The position numbers were made by a program, and so were the translations under genes. 64,000 bases of DNA from Dyella tabacisoli (GTDB taxonomy: Bacteria; Pseudomonadota; Gammaproteobacteria; Xanthomonadales; Rhodanobacteraceae). The notes beneath the pieces were generated by a model, which was given only the letters and a program-made list of their open reading frames with translations, had not been told where the DNA came from and ran no database searches. Shown here one piece after another: positions 9,049 to 16,624 of the stretch; position 1 is the stretch's first letter, and each line of letters opens with the position of its first letter. Location of the stretch: NCBI RefSeq assembly GCF_003350925.1, contig NZ_KZ857176.1, positions 186,001 to 250,000 on the forward strand. Direction: 5' to 3'.

Positions 9049-9069
9049 GCGTTTTTTTGTAAGATCTGC

Positions 9070-9109
9070 AAAAACCCCGGCCGGGTGACCTGCCGGGGTT
9101 TTTGTTTTG
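9070..9109 (+). terminator. Intrinsic terminator of the alpha operon
   Basis: An 11-bp perfect stem, AAAAACCCCGG at 9070-9080 with CCGGGGTTTTT at 9093-9103, has a 12-base loop and is followed by a T-rich stretch. It lies 22 bp after the rplQ stop, so it ends the long ribosomal transcription unit. Confidence 0.92.
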
Positions 9110-9262
9110 TTGCTATGGCGTGAATCCAGCTTGATTGGAGTCCGACCGTTTGACGTCGAAAGTGCATTTCTCAGGGCATCGCCAATGAGGAAGGTCTTGC
9201 GGTAGCTGACAGCGCGATGGCGAGCGGTTAAGGTTGCTGCCTCGCAACATGATGGTGGCTCC

Positions 9263-9766
9263 ATGAACCCCTTTCGTTGGTCTTACCGTGCGGTTTTCTT
9301 TGCTGGCTTTCTGATTTGCGTGGGCCTGCTCAGCTTCGCGCTGTATGGCGAGCATTACATGGGCATGATCCCGTGCCCGTTGTGCATATTTCAGCGGATC
9401 GCCTTTATGGTGATGGCCGTGTTTTTCTTGCTTGGAGCGCTGTTTGCGCCGCGCGGCGGGCTGCGTTGGGTGTATACCGGTGGTGTAGTGATTGGCGCTT
9501 TGGCCGGTATCGGCACCGCCGCCCGTCACCTGTGGCTACAAACCTTGCCGGCCGACCAAATTCCCTCCTGCGGCCCCAATTTGAGCTACATGATGGACGC
9601 CTTTCCGTTTGCCCAGACGTTGAAGATGGTATTCACCGGTTCTGGCGAATGCGCAAAGATCGAGCCGATCCTGGGGCTGCCCATGCCTGCCTGGACATTG
9701 CTTTGGTATCTAGTACTGACCATCTGGGCGGTGTCCGTCGCCCTGCGTAAACGCGCGTCTCGCTGA
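9263..9766 (+). CDS. dsbB: Disulfide bond formation protein DsbB
   Basis: The 167-residue inner-membrane protein reoxidises periplasmic DsbA and passes electrons to quinones. Four hydrophobic segments are visible. The redox pairs are the CPLC motif (Cys38 and Cys41) and the second periplasmic pair Cys103 and Cys130, at the spacing known for DsbB. It stands alone after the ribosomal operon terminator. The 153-bp gap before it holds no recognisable gene and only weak promoter-like hexamers. Confidence 0.93.
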   Translation: MNPFRWSYRAVFFAGFLICVGLLSFALYGEHYMGMIPCPLCIFQRIAFMVMAVFFLLGALFAPRGGLRWVYTGGVVIGALAGIGTAARHLWLQTLPADQIPSCGPNLSYMMDAFPFAQTLKMVFTGSGECAKIEPILGLPMPAWTLLWYLVLTIWAVSVALRKRASR

Positions 9767-9809
9767 GGCGTACGCTTCATATATGTCATCGGCCTGTGAG
9801 GCTGCATCC

Positions 9810-11174
9810 ATGAATCATCCTTCTCCCCTGTTTCATAAACCCGCCGCCTGGGCGCCCGACTCCTGGCAGCAGCGTGTCGCGCTGCAGCAACCGGTTTATG
9901 AGGATGCCGCCGAACTGGCCCGGGCCACCAAACAACTGGCGGAGCTGCCGCCTTTGGTGACGTCCTGGGAAGTGCGCGCGTTGAAGCAGGCCTTGGCCGA
10001 GGCGCAGGAAGGTCAGCGCTTCTTGCTACAGGGTGGCGACTGCGCGGAGAGCTTTGTCGATTGCACCAGTCCGATTATTTCCAACCGACTCAAAGTGCTG
10101 CTGCAAATGAGCCTGGTATTGGTGCACGGGCTGAAAAAACCGGTGCTGCGCGTGGGGCGCTTCGCAGGTCAATATGCCAAACCACGCTCTACCGATACGG
10201 AAACGCGCGACGGCGTGACTCTGCCGAGCTTTCGCGGCGATGTGGTCAATGGGCCGGCTTTCACCGCCGAAGCGCGGCGAGCCGATCCACAGCGACTGAT
10301 TCAGGCGCATGCGCATTCCGCATTGACCATGAACTTCGTGCGTGCGCTGATCGACGGTGGATTCGCCGATCTGCATCATCCCGAATACTGGGACCTGGCC
10401 TGGGTCGAACACGCGCCTTTGGCGGCCGAGTACCGGCGCATGGTGGCCGGTATTGGCGACTCGCTGCGCTTTATGGAAACCCTCGCCGGTCCGATTGCCG
10501 GTTTCACGCGGGTGGATTTTTTCACCTCGCACGAAGCCTTGCTATTGCACTACGAGCAGGCGATGACGCGCCAAGTGCCACGTCATGAAGGCTGGTTCAA
10601 TCTGTCTACCCATTTCCCGTGGATCGGCATGCGCACGGCGGCGCTGGATGGGGCGCATACCGAATATTTCCGCGGTATCAGCAACCCGATTGCCGTAAAA
10701 GTGGGGCCGACAGCAAAGCCCGACGATGTGCTGCGTTTGATCGACGTGCTCAATCCTGAGGATGAGCCGGGTCGTTTGACCTTGATCCATCGCATGGGTA
10801 ATGCGCAGATCGCAGCGGCACTGCCTTCGTTGCTGGAGGCGGTGAAGCGAGCCGGCCGGCGCGTGCTGTGGGTTGCCGATCCGATGCACGGCAATACCGA
10901 AAGCACCTCCAATGGCTACAAGACCCGCCGTTTCGACAATATTCGCGGCGAGCTTGAGCAGGCTTTCGATATCCATGCAGCCGTGGGGACACGCCTGGGC
11001 GGCGTGCACCTGGAGCTGACCGGCGAGGATGTCACCGAGTGCATGGGCGGTGCGCGCGACCTGAGCGAGACCGATCTCAAACGCGCCTACAAGTCGATGG
11101 TCGATCCCCGCCTCAACTACGAGCAATCGTTGGAGCTGGCGATGTTGATCGTGCGCAAATCGGGCGGCATGTAA
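9810..11174 (+). CDS. Class II 3-deoxy-D-arabino-heptulosonate 7-phosphate synthase
   Basis: The 454-residue protein is of the plant-like class II DAHP synthase family, which condenses phosphoenolpyruvate and erythrose 4-phosphate in the first step of aromatic biosynthesis. Family signatures include the N-terminal WAPDSWQQRVALQQPVYED, the LLQGGDCAESF motif (residues about 71-81), RVGRFAGQYAKPRS, and the metal-site region ADPMHGNT. A start at 9783 is possible, but the ATG at 9810 is better supported because a GTGAGG sequence lies upstream of it. A stand-alone promoter was not identified. Confidence 0.92.
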   Translation: MNHPSPLFHKPAAWAPDSWQQRVALQQPVYEDAAELARATKQLAELPPLVTSWEVRALKQALAEAQEGQRFLLQGGDCAESFVDCTSPIISNRLKVLLQMSLVLVHGLKKPVLRVGRFAGQYAKPRSTDTETRDGVTLPSFRGDVVNGPAFTAEARRADPQRLIQAHAHSALTMNFVRALIDGGFADLHHPEYWDLAWVEHAPLAAEYRRMVAGIGDSLRFMETLAGPIAGFTRVDFFTSHEALLLHYEQAMTRQVPRHEGWFNLSTHFPWIGMRTAALDGAHTEYFRGISNPIAVKVGPTAKPDDVLRLIDVLNPEDEPGRLTLIHRMGNAQIAAALPSLLEAVKRAGRRVLWVADPMHGNTESTSNGYKTRRFDNIRGELEQAFDIHAAVGTRLGGVHLELTGEDVTECMGGARDLSETDLKRAYKSMVDPRLNYEQSLELAMLIVRKSGGM

Positions 11175-11179
11175 GGGCG

Positions 11180-11194
11180 GCCCGACCATCGGGC
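11180..11194. terminator. Short convergent hairpin after the DAHP synthase gene
   Basis: A 6-bp perfect stem GCCCGA/TCGGGC with a 3-base loop sits in the 24-bp gap between two convergent genes. It has no clear T run, so it is a weak terminator candidate that could act on either strand. Confidence 0.35.
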
Positions 11195-11198
11195 AGGG

Positions 11199-12077
11199 TT
11201 AGTGCGGGCGCTCAGTCTGCTCTTTGACGAGACGCGCATCGAGTTTCACGCCTGCCCCCGCCGCATAGGCTTTGCACGCCTGAGTATCGACCAACGGATT
11301 CGGCTGCAGCCCTTGATCCCGTTTAGCGACACGCTCCATCAAGTCGCTGGCGTCAGGGTGCGGGGTTATCAGTATGTCGCAAGGGAGTGCCGCCACTGTT
11401 GCCAACGTTTGGCGGTAGCTTTTCACGCGCTCCTTATGCGTGGCGTCGCCGCTATAGTGAAAGCCATCCGAGCTAATCGGAGTAAGGCTGTCGGCATAGA
11501 CCATATTCAGGCAATGCCCCTGGTCGCATGAGCGCCATGTCCAGGACGTGCCGCCAGGCGTGTGCCCAGGCGTGTAATGCGCTATCAGCTCGCTGGTGCC
11601 GATACGTATCGTTTCGCCGTCTCGCACCACGCCGATATTTGCGATGACGGGATAGTGCGCTGCTCCGTCGTACTGTGGGTCGTCGGGATCGTTGCCGCCT
11701 AGATTCATCGCCTTCGCACCAGCGACGCTTGCCCGCACCTTGGCGCCGCTCACTCGCGCAAGCTCGGCAATGCCACCCGCATGATCGGAATGAGCATGCG
11801 AGTTCAAGATGACTCGAATGTCTTCGACGCGAAAGCCGAGTGCGCGAATGTTGGCCTCGATCAGCGGCGCGTTATGTTCCAGGGTACCGTCGATCAGCAC
11901 ATGCCCCTGCGGCGAAGTCACCAGGATGGCGCTCAGCCCCAGCGTGCCGACGTAGTAGGTGTTGCCGTATACCTGAAAGGGTTTCTGCGGTTGGGTCCAG
12001 CTAGCTTCATCGCTATGTGCAGACAGCGTGGCCGTGGTGGCTATGCCGGCAAGCAGGTAGCAGATCAGTCGTTTCAT
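11199..12077 (-). CDS. Subclass B3 metallo-beta-lactamase
   Basis: The 292-residue protein has a cleavable signal peptide (about residues 1-22, MKRLICYLLAGIATTATLSA) and a metallo-beta-lactamase fold. The zinc ligands fit subclass B3: the HAHSDH motif supplies His94 and His96 with Asp98 and His99, His172 comes from TPGHTPGGTSW, and His240 from ITPHPDASD. B3 enzymes hydrolyse penicillins, cephalosporins and often carbapenems in the periplasm. It lies on the same strand behind an exported amidase, with a 136-bp gap containing a hairpin. No LysR-type regulator is adjacent. The catalytic set is complete; the substrate range cannot be read from sequence. Confidence 0.88.
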   Translation of the reverse strand: MKRLICYLLAGIATTATLSAHSDEASWTQPQKPFQVYGNTYYVGTLGLSAILVTSPQGHVLIDGTLEHNAPLIEANIRALGFRVEDIRVILNSHAHSDHAGGIAELARVSGAKVRASVAGAKAMNLGGNDPDDPQYDGAAHYPVIANIGVVRDGETIRIGTSELIAHYTPGHTPGGTSWTWRSCDQGHCLNMVYADSLTPISSDGFHYSGDATHKERVKSYRQTLATVAALPCDILITPHPDASDLMERVAKRDQGLQPNPLVDTQACKAYAAGAGVKLDARLVKEQTERPH

Positions 12078-12158
12078 GAGTTATCCCCGGATAGTGGAGC
12101 TGCGATGACACCGATGCTATGGATGGCATTCGATATGGCGTCGCGTAGTTTGCTGCGC

Positions 12159-12191
12159 GCGACCGGCACGGTTGGGGCGCCGGCCGGTCGC
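12159..12191 (-). promoter_or_regulatory. Inverted repeat between amidase and beta-lactamase genes
   Basis: GCGACCGG at 12159-12166 is exactly complementary to CCGGTCGC at 12184-12191. The 17-base loop is itself GC-rich. No T run follows on the minus strand. It could be a partial terminator or an operator; only the symmetry is certain. Confidence 0.4.
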
Positions 12192-12213
12192 TTATATGGC
12201 TATTGGAAGGAAA

Positions 12214-13830
12214 CTATGGGCTTGCTGAAATCTGCGGTTTGCCACCGACGGTGTCGAGAAAGCGTGGTGCGCGATAGATCTTGCTGTGCTGTTCATAGGC
12301 ATATGCCAGAGAGATCAGCGTCGGCTCGCTCCACTTCGCGCCGAACAAAACGATACCTACCGGCAAGTCATGAGCGAAGTCCGCGGGTACGGTGATGGAT
12401 GGGTAGCCGGCGACTGCTGCTGGCTGCGAGGCGCCGCCTACGGTGGGGTCGCCACTGACAACATGGTCGCCGAGTACCGGGTCGGTCATAAAGGCCGGCC
12501 CCCATGACGGTGCCAATAACGCATCCAGATGATGCGCGGCGAGAGCGGCGTCGATGCCCTCCTTGCCCGACAGTCGCTTGGCCTTGGCCAATGCGTCGAT
12601 ATATACCTTGTCGGTCAACGGGCCTTTGGCCTGTGCCTGTTCGAACAGCTCTTGCCCGAACCAGGGCATTTCACGCGCGGCTTCGCGTTGATTGAAGGCA
12701 ATCAGATCAGCCAGCGTCTTCACTTTCAAATCGGTGCGGGTAGCAAGATAGGCGTCCATATCGTGCTTGAGGTCGTAGAGCAGAACGATCATCTCGGCAT
12801 CGCCAAGGTCTTTGAGGTGCGGCAGCTCGACCGGGTCGACGATTACCGCGCCTTGCGCCTTCATCAGCGCAATGGATTGCTCCAGCACGCGATCCGCATT
12901 GGGTTCGGCACCGGCCATCTGGCGCACCACGCCGATGCGTTTGCCTTTCAATCCGTTCGGATCGAGGAAGCGGGTGTAATCGGTAGCGTGCTTGTCGGCA
13001 TCGGCGGTGGCTGGATCGCCCGAGTCGCTGCCGGCGATCACGCTCAGCAGGGCAGCGGCATCGGCGACGTTACGGGCTAACGGGCCGGCGGTGTCCTGGT
13101 TATGGCTGATCGGCACGATGCCGCTACGACTGACCAGGCCAAGGGTCGGCTTGATGCCGACGATGCCGTTGCTGGCGGCGGGGCAGATGATCGAGCCGTC
13201 CGTTTCGCTGCCGATAGCCACGGTGACCAGTCCGGCGGCAACGGCTGCTGCCGAGCCCGCGCTGGAGCCGCAAGGGTTGCGGTCCAGTACGTAAGGGTTA
13301 CGGGTTTGCCCGCCGCGGGCGCTCCAGCCACTGCTGGCATGGCCCGAACGCATATTGGCCCATTCGCTGAGATTGGCCTTGCCCAGGATCAGCGCGCCGT
13401 TCTTGCGTAAGCGCTCCACCAGACTGGCATCGCGAGGCGCCGGGGCATCCATCAAGGCTAGCGAGCCGGCCGAGGTCAGCATGCGGTCGCCGGTGTCGAT
13501 ATTGTCTTTGAGCAGCACCGGGATGCCGTGCAGCACGCCCAGTGATTTGCCGGCACTGTGTTGAGCGTCGAGTTCGGCGGCAAGCTTGGCGGCATCAGGA
13601 TTCCGCTCGATCACCGCGCGCAGCATGGGGCCGGACTGATCGATACGAGTAATACGGCTATCGAACTGCTGCACCAGCGCCTGGCATGTCAGTGCACCGC
13701 TATCCATGCGTTGGCGCAGGCTGGCGACCGATGACCAGACATCGGCCTCGGTCGCGTTTTGCGCGATGAGCGGTGTACTGGCCAGTACGCTGGCAACAAG
13801 CAAGGCATGAGTAAGCGGCGAACGAATCAC
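12214..13830 (-). CDS. Exported amidase, peptide amidase (Pam) type
   Basis: The 538-residue protein belongs to the amidase-signature family. The catalytic Lys108 (VLLKDNID), cis-Ser189 (NPCGSSAG) and nucleophile Ser213 (GSETDGSIICPA) are in place. The spacing and the stretch GLVSRSGIVPISHNQDTAGP resemble Stenotrophomonas peptide amidase, which removes C-terminal amides from peptides. A signal peptide of about 23 residues predicts export. The start is GTG with a GGAGG ribosome-binding site. It lies upstream of the beta-lactamase on the same strand, so co-transcription is possible. Its precise substrate is uncertain. Confidence 0.85.
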   Translation of the reverse strand: MIRSPLTHALLVASVLASTPLIAQNATEADVWSSVASLRQRMDSGALTCQALVQQFDSRITRIDQSGPMLRAVIERNPDAAKLAAELDAQHSAGKSLGVLHGIPVLLKDNIDTGDRMLTSAGSLALMDAPAPRDASLVERLRKNGALILGKANLSEWANMRSGHASSGWSARGGQTRNPYVLDRNPCGSSAGSAAAVAAGLVTVAIGSETDGSIICPAASNGIVGIKPTLGLVSRSGIVPISHNQDTAGPLARNVADAAALLSVIAGSDSGDPATADADKHATDYTRFLDPNGLKGKRIGVVRQMAGAEPNADRVLEQSIALMKAQGAVIVDPVELPHLKDLGDAEMIVLLYDLKHDMDAYLATRTDLKVKTLADLIAFNQREAAREMPWFGQELFEQAQAKGPLTDKVYIDALAKAKRLSGKEGIDAALAAHHLDALLAPSWGPAFMTDPVLGDHVVSGDPTVGGASQPAAVAGYPSITVPADFAHDLPVGIVLFGAKWSEPTLISLAYAYEQHSKIYRAPRFLDTVGGKPQISASP

Positions 13831-13912
13831 AGTGGCCTCCGGGGTGTGTGGCAGGATGTCGCGATGAGCAAGCTTAATCGCATCGCGGGCGCTCGGATCA
13901 GAGGTGGCTGCC

Positions 13913-13918
13913 TATAAT
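13913..13918 (+). promoter_or_regulatory. Perfect -10 element directly upstream of the cytochrome c gene
   Basis: A consensus TATAAT ends 6 bases before the ATG at 13925. If used, transcription would begin at or next to the start codon and give a leaderless or nearly leaderless mRNA. No good -35 hexamer is seen at 17 bp, so the call rests on the -10 alone. Confidence 0.45.
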
Positions 13919-13924
13919 CGCCGG

Positions 13925-14686
13925 ATGGATACCGATGCCAAGCTGAGTCAGGCCAGGCCCCCCGTGCCGCGAGGGTTTTCTCGTATCGCGGCGGTGGTGC
14001 TGTTGTTCGCGGCGCATGCCGTCCACGCGGCGGATGACCCCGCAACGCCGCAGGTGCCCGACACCATCCAGCAACGCGTGGCCTCCTGCGCTGCCTGCCA
14101 TGGCGTGCATGGCGAGGGCTCGCCCAAGAGCGGCTTCTTTCCGCGACTGGCAGGCAAACCGGCAGGTTATCTGGCGCGGCAGCTCAAGGATTTCCAGGAG
14201 GGCCTGCGTAAGTACGGCCCGATGGAATACACCGTGCGCCATCTCAGCCCGGAATACATGCAAGAGATTGCCGAATACTTCGCTCAGCAGCAGGTACCGT
14301 ACAGTCGTTCGCCCGTGCCACGGGTATCGGCGGCGACCCTGCAGCGCGGCGAAACCCTGGCGTTGAAGGGTGATCCGGCGCGCGAACTGCCGGCCTGCGC
14401 GAGTTGCCACGGCGCACAGCTCACCGGTGTGCAGCCCCATATCCCCGGTCTGGTCGGCTTGCCGTATGACTACCTCAGTTCGCAACTGGGCTCGTGGCGC
14501 ACCAAGACCCGTGCCACGGTGGCGCCGGACTGCATGGCCGTGGTGGCAAACCGGTTGAGTGATTCGGATATCAGCGCGGTATCGGCGTGGCTGGCCAGTC
14601 ATGAACTGCCGGCCGACTTGCATGCGCAGCCGGCCGGTTCGGTCACACCGCCACTGCACTGTGGCGTGCTTGGAGATGGCGCATGA
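13925..14686 (+). CDS. Dihaem cytochrome c, c4-like
   Basis: The 253-residue protein has two CXXCH haem sites (CAACH at 55-59 and CASCH at 158-162), giving two cytochrome c domains as in cytochrome c4. A hydrophobic stretch at about 20-36 ending HAVHA is a signal peptide, so it acts in the periplasm as an electron carrier. A GTG at 13904 is also in frame, but the ATG at 13925 sits right behind a TATAAT and gives a normal signal peptide. The end overlaps the next cytochrome gene by 4 bp (ATGA). The electron partner is not known. Confidence 0.85.
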   Translation: MDTDAKLSQARPPVPRGFSRIAAVVLLFAAHAVHAADDPATPQVPDTIQQRVASCAACHGVHGEGSPKSGFFPRLAGKPAGYLARQLKDFQEGLRKYGPMEYTVRHLSPEYMQEIAEYFAQQQVPYSRSPVPRVSAATLQRGETLALKGDPARELPACASCHGAQLTGVQPHIPGLVGLPYDYLSSQLGSWRTKTRATVAPDCMAVVANRLSDSDISAVSAWLASHELPADLHAQPAGSVTPPLHCGVLGDGA

Positions 14687-15972
14687 AGCGCTTGCGCCGA
14701 TGGTTGCTGCTGGTGGTGGTCGTGGCCGTATTGCTGGGCGGCTGGATGTTATTGCGCAGTGGCAGTGCGCCAGTCTCGCGTGAGGCAAGCCGAATTGATG
14801 CCGCCACGCTGAAAGATCCCGCGCTGATCGCCAAGGGGGAATACCTCACCACGGTCGGCGATTGTGCGGCCTGCCATACCGCACAAGGCGGCGCTCGTTA
14901 TGCCGGTGGCCGCGTAACGGCGACGCCGTTTGGCGATATTCCCGCGCCCAACCTCACGCCCGATCGCGAAACCGGTTTGGGTGACTGGAGCTTCGAGGAT
15001 TTCTGGCAGGCCTTGCACTCGGGCAAGGGGCGTCACGGCGAGCTGCTGTATCCCGCGTTCACCTATACCTCCTACACCAAGGTCAGTCACGACGACGCGC
15101 TGGCGATCTATGCCTATCTGCAGTCGCTGGCGCCGGTGCAGCAAACGACTGGCCCGCTAGGTCTCGAATTTCCATACAACGTGCGTGCCAGCCTCAATGC
15201 ATGGCGCGCGCTGTATTTCAAAGAAGGTGTGTACCAAGCCGACACGAGCAAATCGGAGTCGTGGAATCGCGGCGCGTATCTGGTGCAGGGCTTAGGCCAC
15301 TGCAATGAATGCCACATCACGCGCGATGCGCTTGGCGGCATGCGCAGTGACCAGCCACTGTCGGGTGGACAGATTCCGGTGCAAAACTGGTACGCGCCCG
15401 ATCTGAGTACTCAGGCCAATGGCGGCCTTGAAGGCTGGAGCGAGCAGGACATCGTCGATCTGTTGAAGACCGGCCATTCCGGTAAAGGCACCGCATTTGG
15501 CCCCATGGCCGAAGTTGTGGCGCGCAGTACCCAGCACATGCAAGAGAACGATCTGCGCGCTATCGCGACTTATCTGCAATCGCTGCCGGCACGGTCAGCT
15601 ACACCGCCGCAAGAGCTGCCCTTCGATACCAAGACGTTGGTTAGCCAAGGCACCAAGGTCTATGCGCAGCAATGCGCAAGTTGCCATGGCAAGAATGGCC
15701 AGGGCGTGGCTGGGGTCTACCCGCCGCTCGATGGCAATTCGTCGGTAAACGAGCCCACCGGTATCAATGCGATCCGTGTGGTGTTGCTTGGTGGTTTTCC
15801 ACCGGTGACAGCGGGTAATCCACGGCCGTATTCGATGCCGCCGTTTGCGCAGTCATTAAGCGACAACGACGTGGCTTCGGTGGTCAGCTACATCCGCCAG
15901 GCTTGGTCGAACAAGGCGCCGCCGGTGCGTGCCGATGACGTCGGCAAATATCGTCATACGCCGATCGATTAA
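14683..15972 (+). CDS. Membrane-anchored trihaem cytochrome c
   Basis: The 429-residue protein has an N-terminal membrane anchor (about residues 6-24) and three CXXCH sites: CAACH at 61-65, CNECH at 207-211 and CASCH at 331-335. This layout is that of the trihaem cytochrome subunits of periplasmic alcohol, aldehyde or gluconate dehydrogenases (AdhB type). No dehydrogenase gene lies beside it here. It overlaps the upstream dihaem cytochrome by ATGA, so the two are translationally coupled and probably form one electron-transfer chain toward quinone or a terminal oxidase. Confidence 0.85.
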   Translation: MKRLRRWLLLVVVVAVLLGGWMLLRSGSAPVSREASRIDAATLKDPALIAKGEYLTTVGDCAACHTAQGGARYAGGRVTATPFGDIPAPNLTPDRETGLGDWSFEDFWQALHSGKGRHGELLYPAFTYTSYTKVSHDDALAIYAYLQSLAPVQQTTGPLGLEFPYNVRASLNAWRALYFKEGVYQADTSKSESWNRGAYLVQGLGHCNECHITRDALGGMRSDQPLSGGQIPVQNWYAPDLSTQANGGLEGWSEQDIVDLLKTGHSGKGTAFGPMAEVVARSTQHMQENDLRAIATYLQSLPARSATPPQELPFDTKTLVSQGTKVYAQQCASCHGKNGQGVAGVYPPLDGNSSVNEPTGINAIRVVLLGGFPPVTAGNPRPYSMPPFAQSLSDNDVASVVSYIRQAWSNKAPPVRADDVGKYRHTPID

Positions 15973-15997
15973 ACCGGATTCTCGGTAAACGCCTGGG

Positions 15998-16104
15998 GTA
16001 GGTTGGGGTGAGTGCAAGCGAACCCCAACGTGGCGCCCAATGTGACTCACAACATAACGCCGACCGTGGCATGTTGGGGTTCGCTTTGCTCACCGCCAAC
16101 CTAC
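15998..16104. repeat. Palindromic intergenic repeat element (REP/MITE-like)
   Basis: The arms 15998-16029 and 16073-16104 are near-perfect inverted copies of about 32 bases, with cores GTAGGTTGG and GCGAACCCCAAC. They flank a 43-base centre, so the RNA or single-stranded DNA would form a long hairpin. Repeats with a GTAGGTTGGG...CGAAACCCAAC pattern are, from general knowledge, widespread between genes in proteobacteria and cyanobacteria. It lies between the cytochrome operon and the convergent mug-like gene, which ends only 2 bp away, so it may also end transcription. Confidence 0.75.
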
Positions 16105-16105
16105 C

Positions 16106-16624
16106 TCACCCCAACGCGCACAACGTTGCCAGGGCCTGCCAAGGCGCCAGATCCCAATGTCCGCGCGCTTGGCCCGAAGGCGAGGGCAGTACGAACATTT
16201 TCGTTTCGCCGATGCGGTCGCTCTGTAAGCCATAGACGGCTGGACGTCCAAGCGCGGTACGTGCGGCCGCCTTGCTGGTGAATGCAAGTACGTGGGGCTG
16301 GTACCGTTCGATCTTGGCGATCAGGGCGGCCACGTCGAACGCATCGCGCGGCAGCTCGTCGTCATTGCCGACATGTTTCTTGGCAAGATCGGTCAGGCCG
16401 ATACCGTAGTGCGGCAGTAGCGGAAACTCTTGGGGTGCGAGCAGGCGCGGCGTCAGTTCTGCGGCGTGCAGCGCGCGCCAGAACATATTGCCGGGATGGG
16501 CGTAGTAGGCACCTTCGCTGGCAGAGCGGCGGCCGGCTGCAGTACCGCAGAACACGCAGCGCAAGCCAGGGCGCAGCACGTCCGGCAGTATGTGCTGGCA
16601 GTTACCGGCTCGGATGGCCTTCAT
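16106..16624 (-). CDS. Mug-family mismatch-specific DNA glycosylase (divergent)
   Basis: The 172-residue protein aligns by eye with the Mug/TDG family: LRPGLRCVFCG, then YYAHPGNMFWRALHAAELT, HYGIGLTDLAKK, and the second active-site loop VLPSPSG. Such enzymes remove uracil, hypoxanthine or related bases from mismatches. The canonical GINPG motif with its catalytic asparagine is replaced by GTAAG (residues 27-31), so chemistry or specificity may differ. The ATG overlaps the kinase stop codon (ATGA), making it the third cistron of a two-component operon. The frame extends upstream inside the kinase gene, but this ATG fits family length. Confidence 0.78.
   Translation of the reverse strand: MKAIRAGNCQHILPDVLRPGLRCVFCGTAAGRRSASEGAYYAHPGNMFWRALHAAELTPRLLAPQEFPLLPHYGIGLTDLAKKHVGNDDELPRDAFDVAALIAKIERYQPHVLAFTSKAAARTALGRPAVYGLQSDRIGETKMFVLPSPSGQARGHWDLAPWQALATLCALG

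Noticed and set aside
15998-16104. Inverted repeat considered as insertion sequence ends
   Set aside because: Only about 43 bases lie between the arms, too little for a transposase; a nonautonomous palindromic element fits better.
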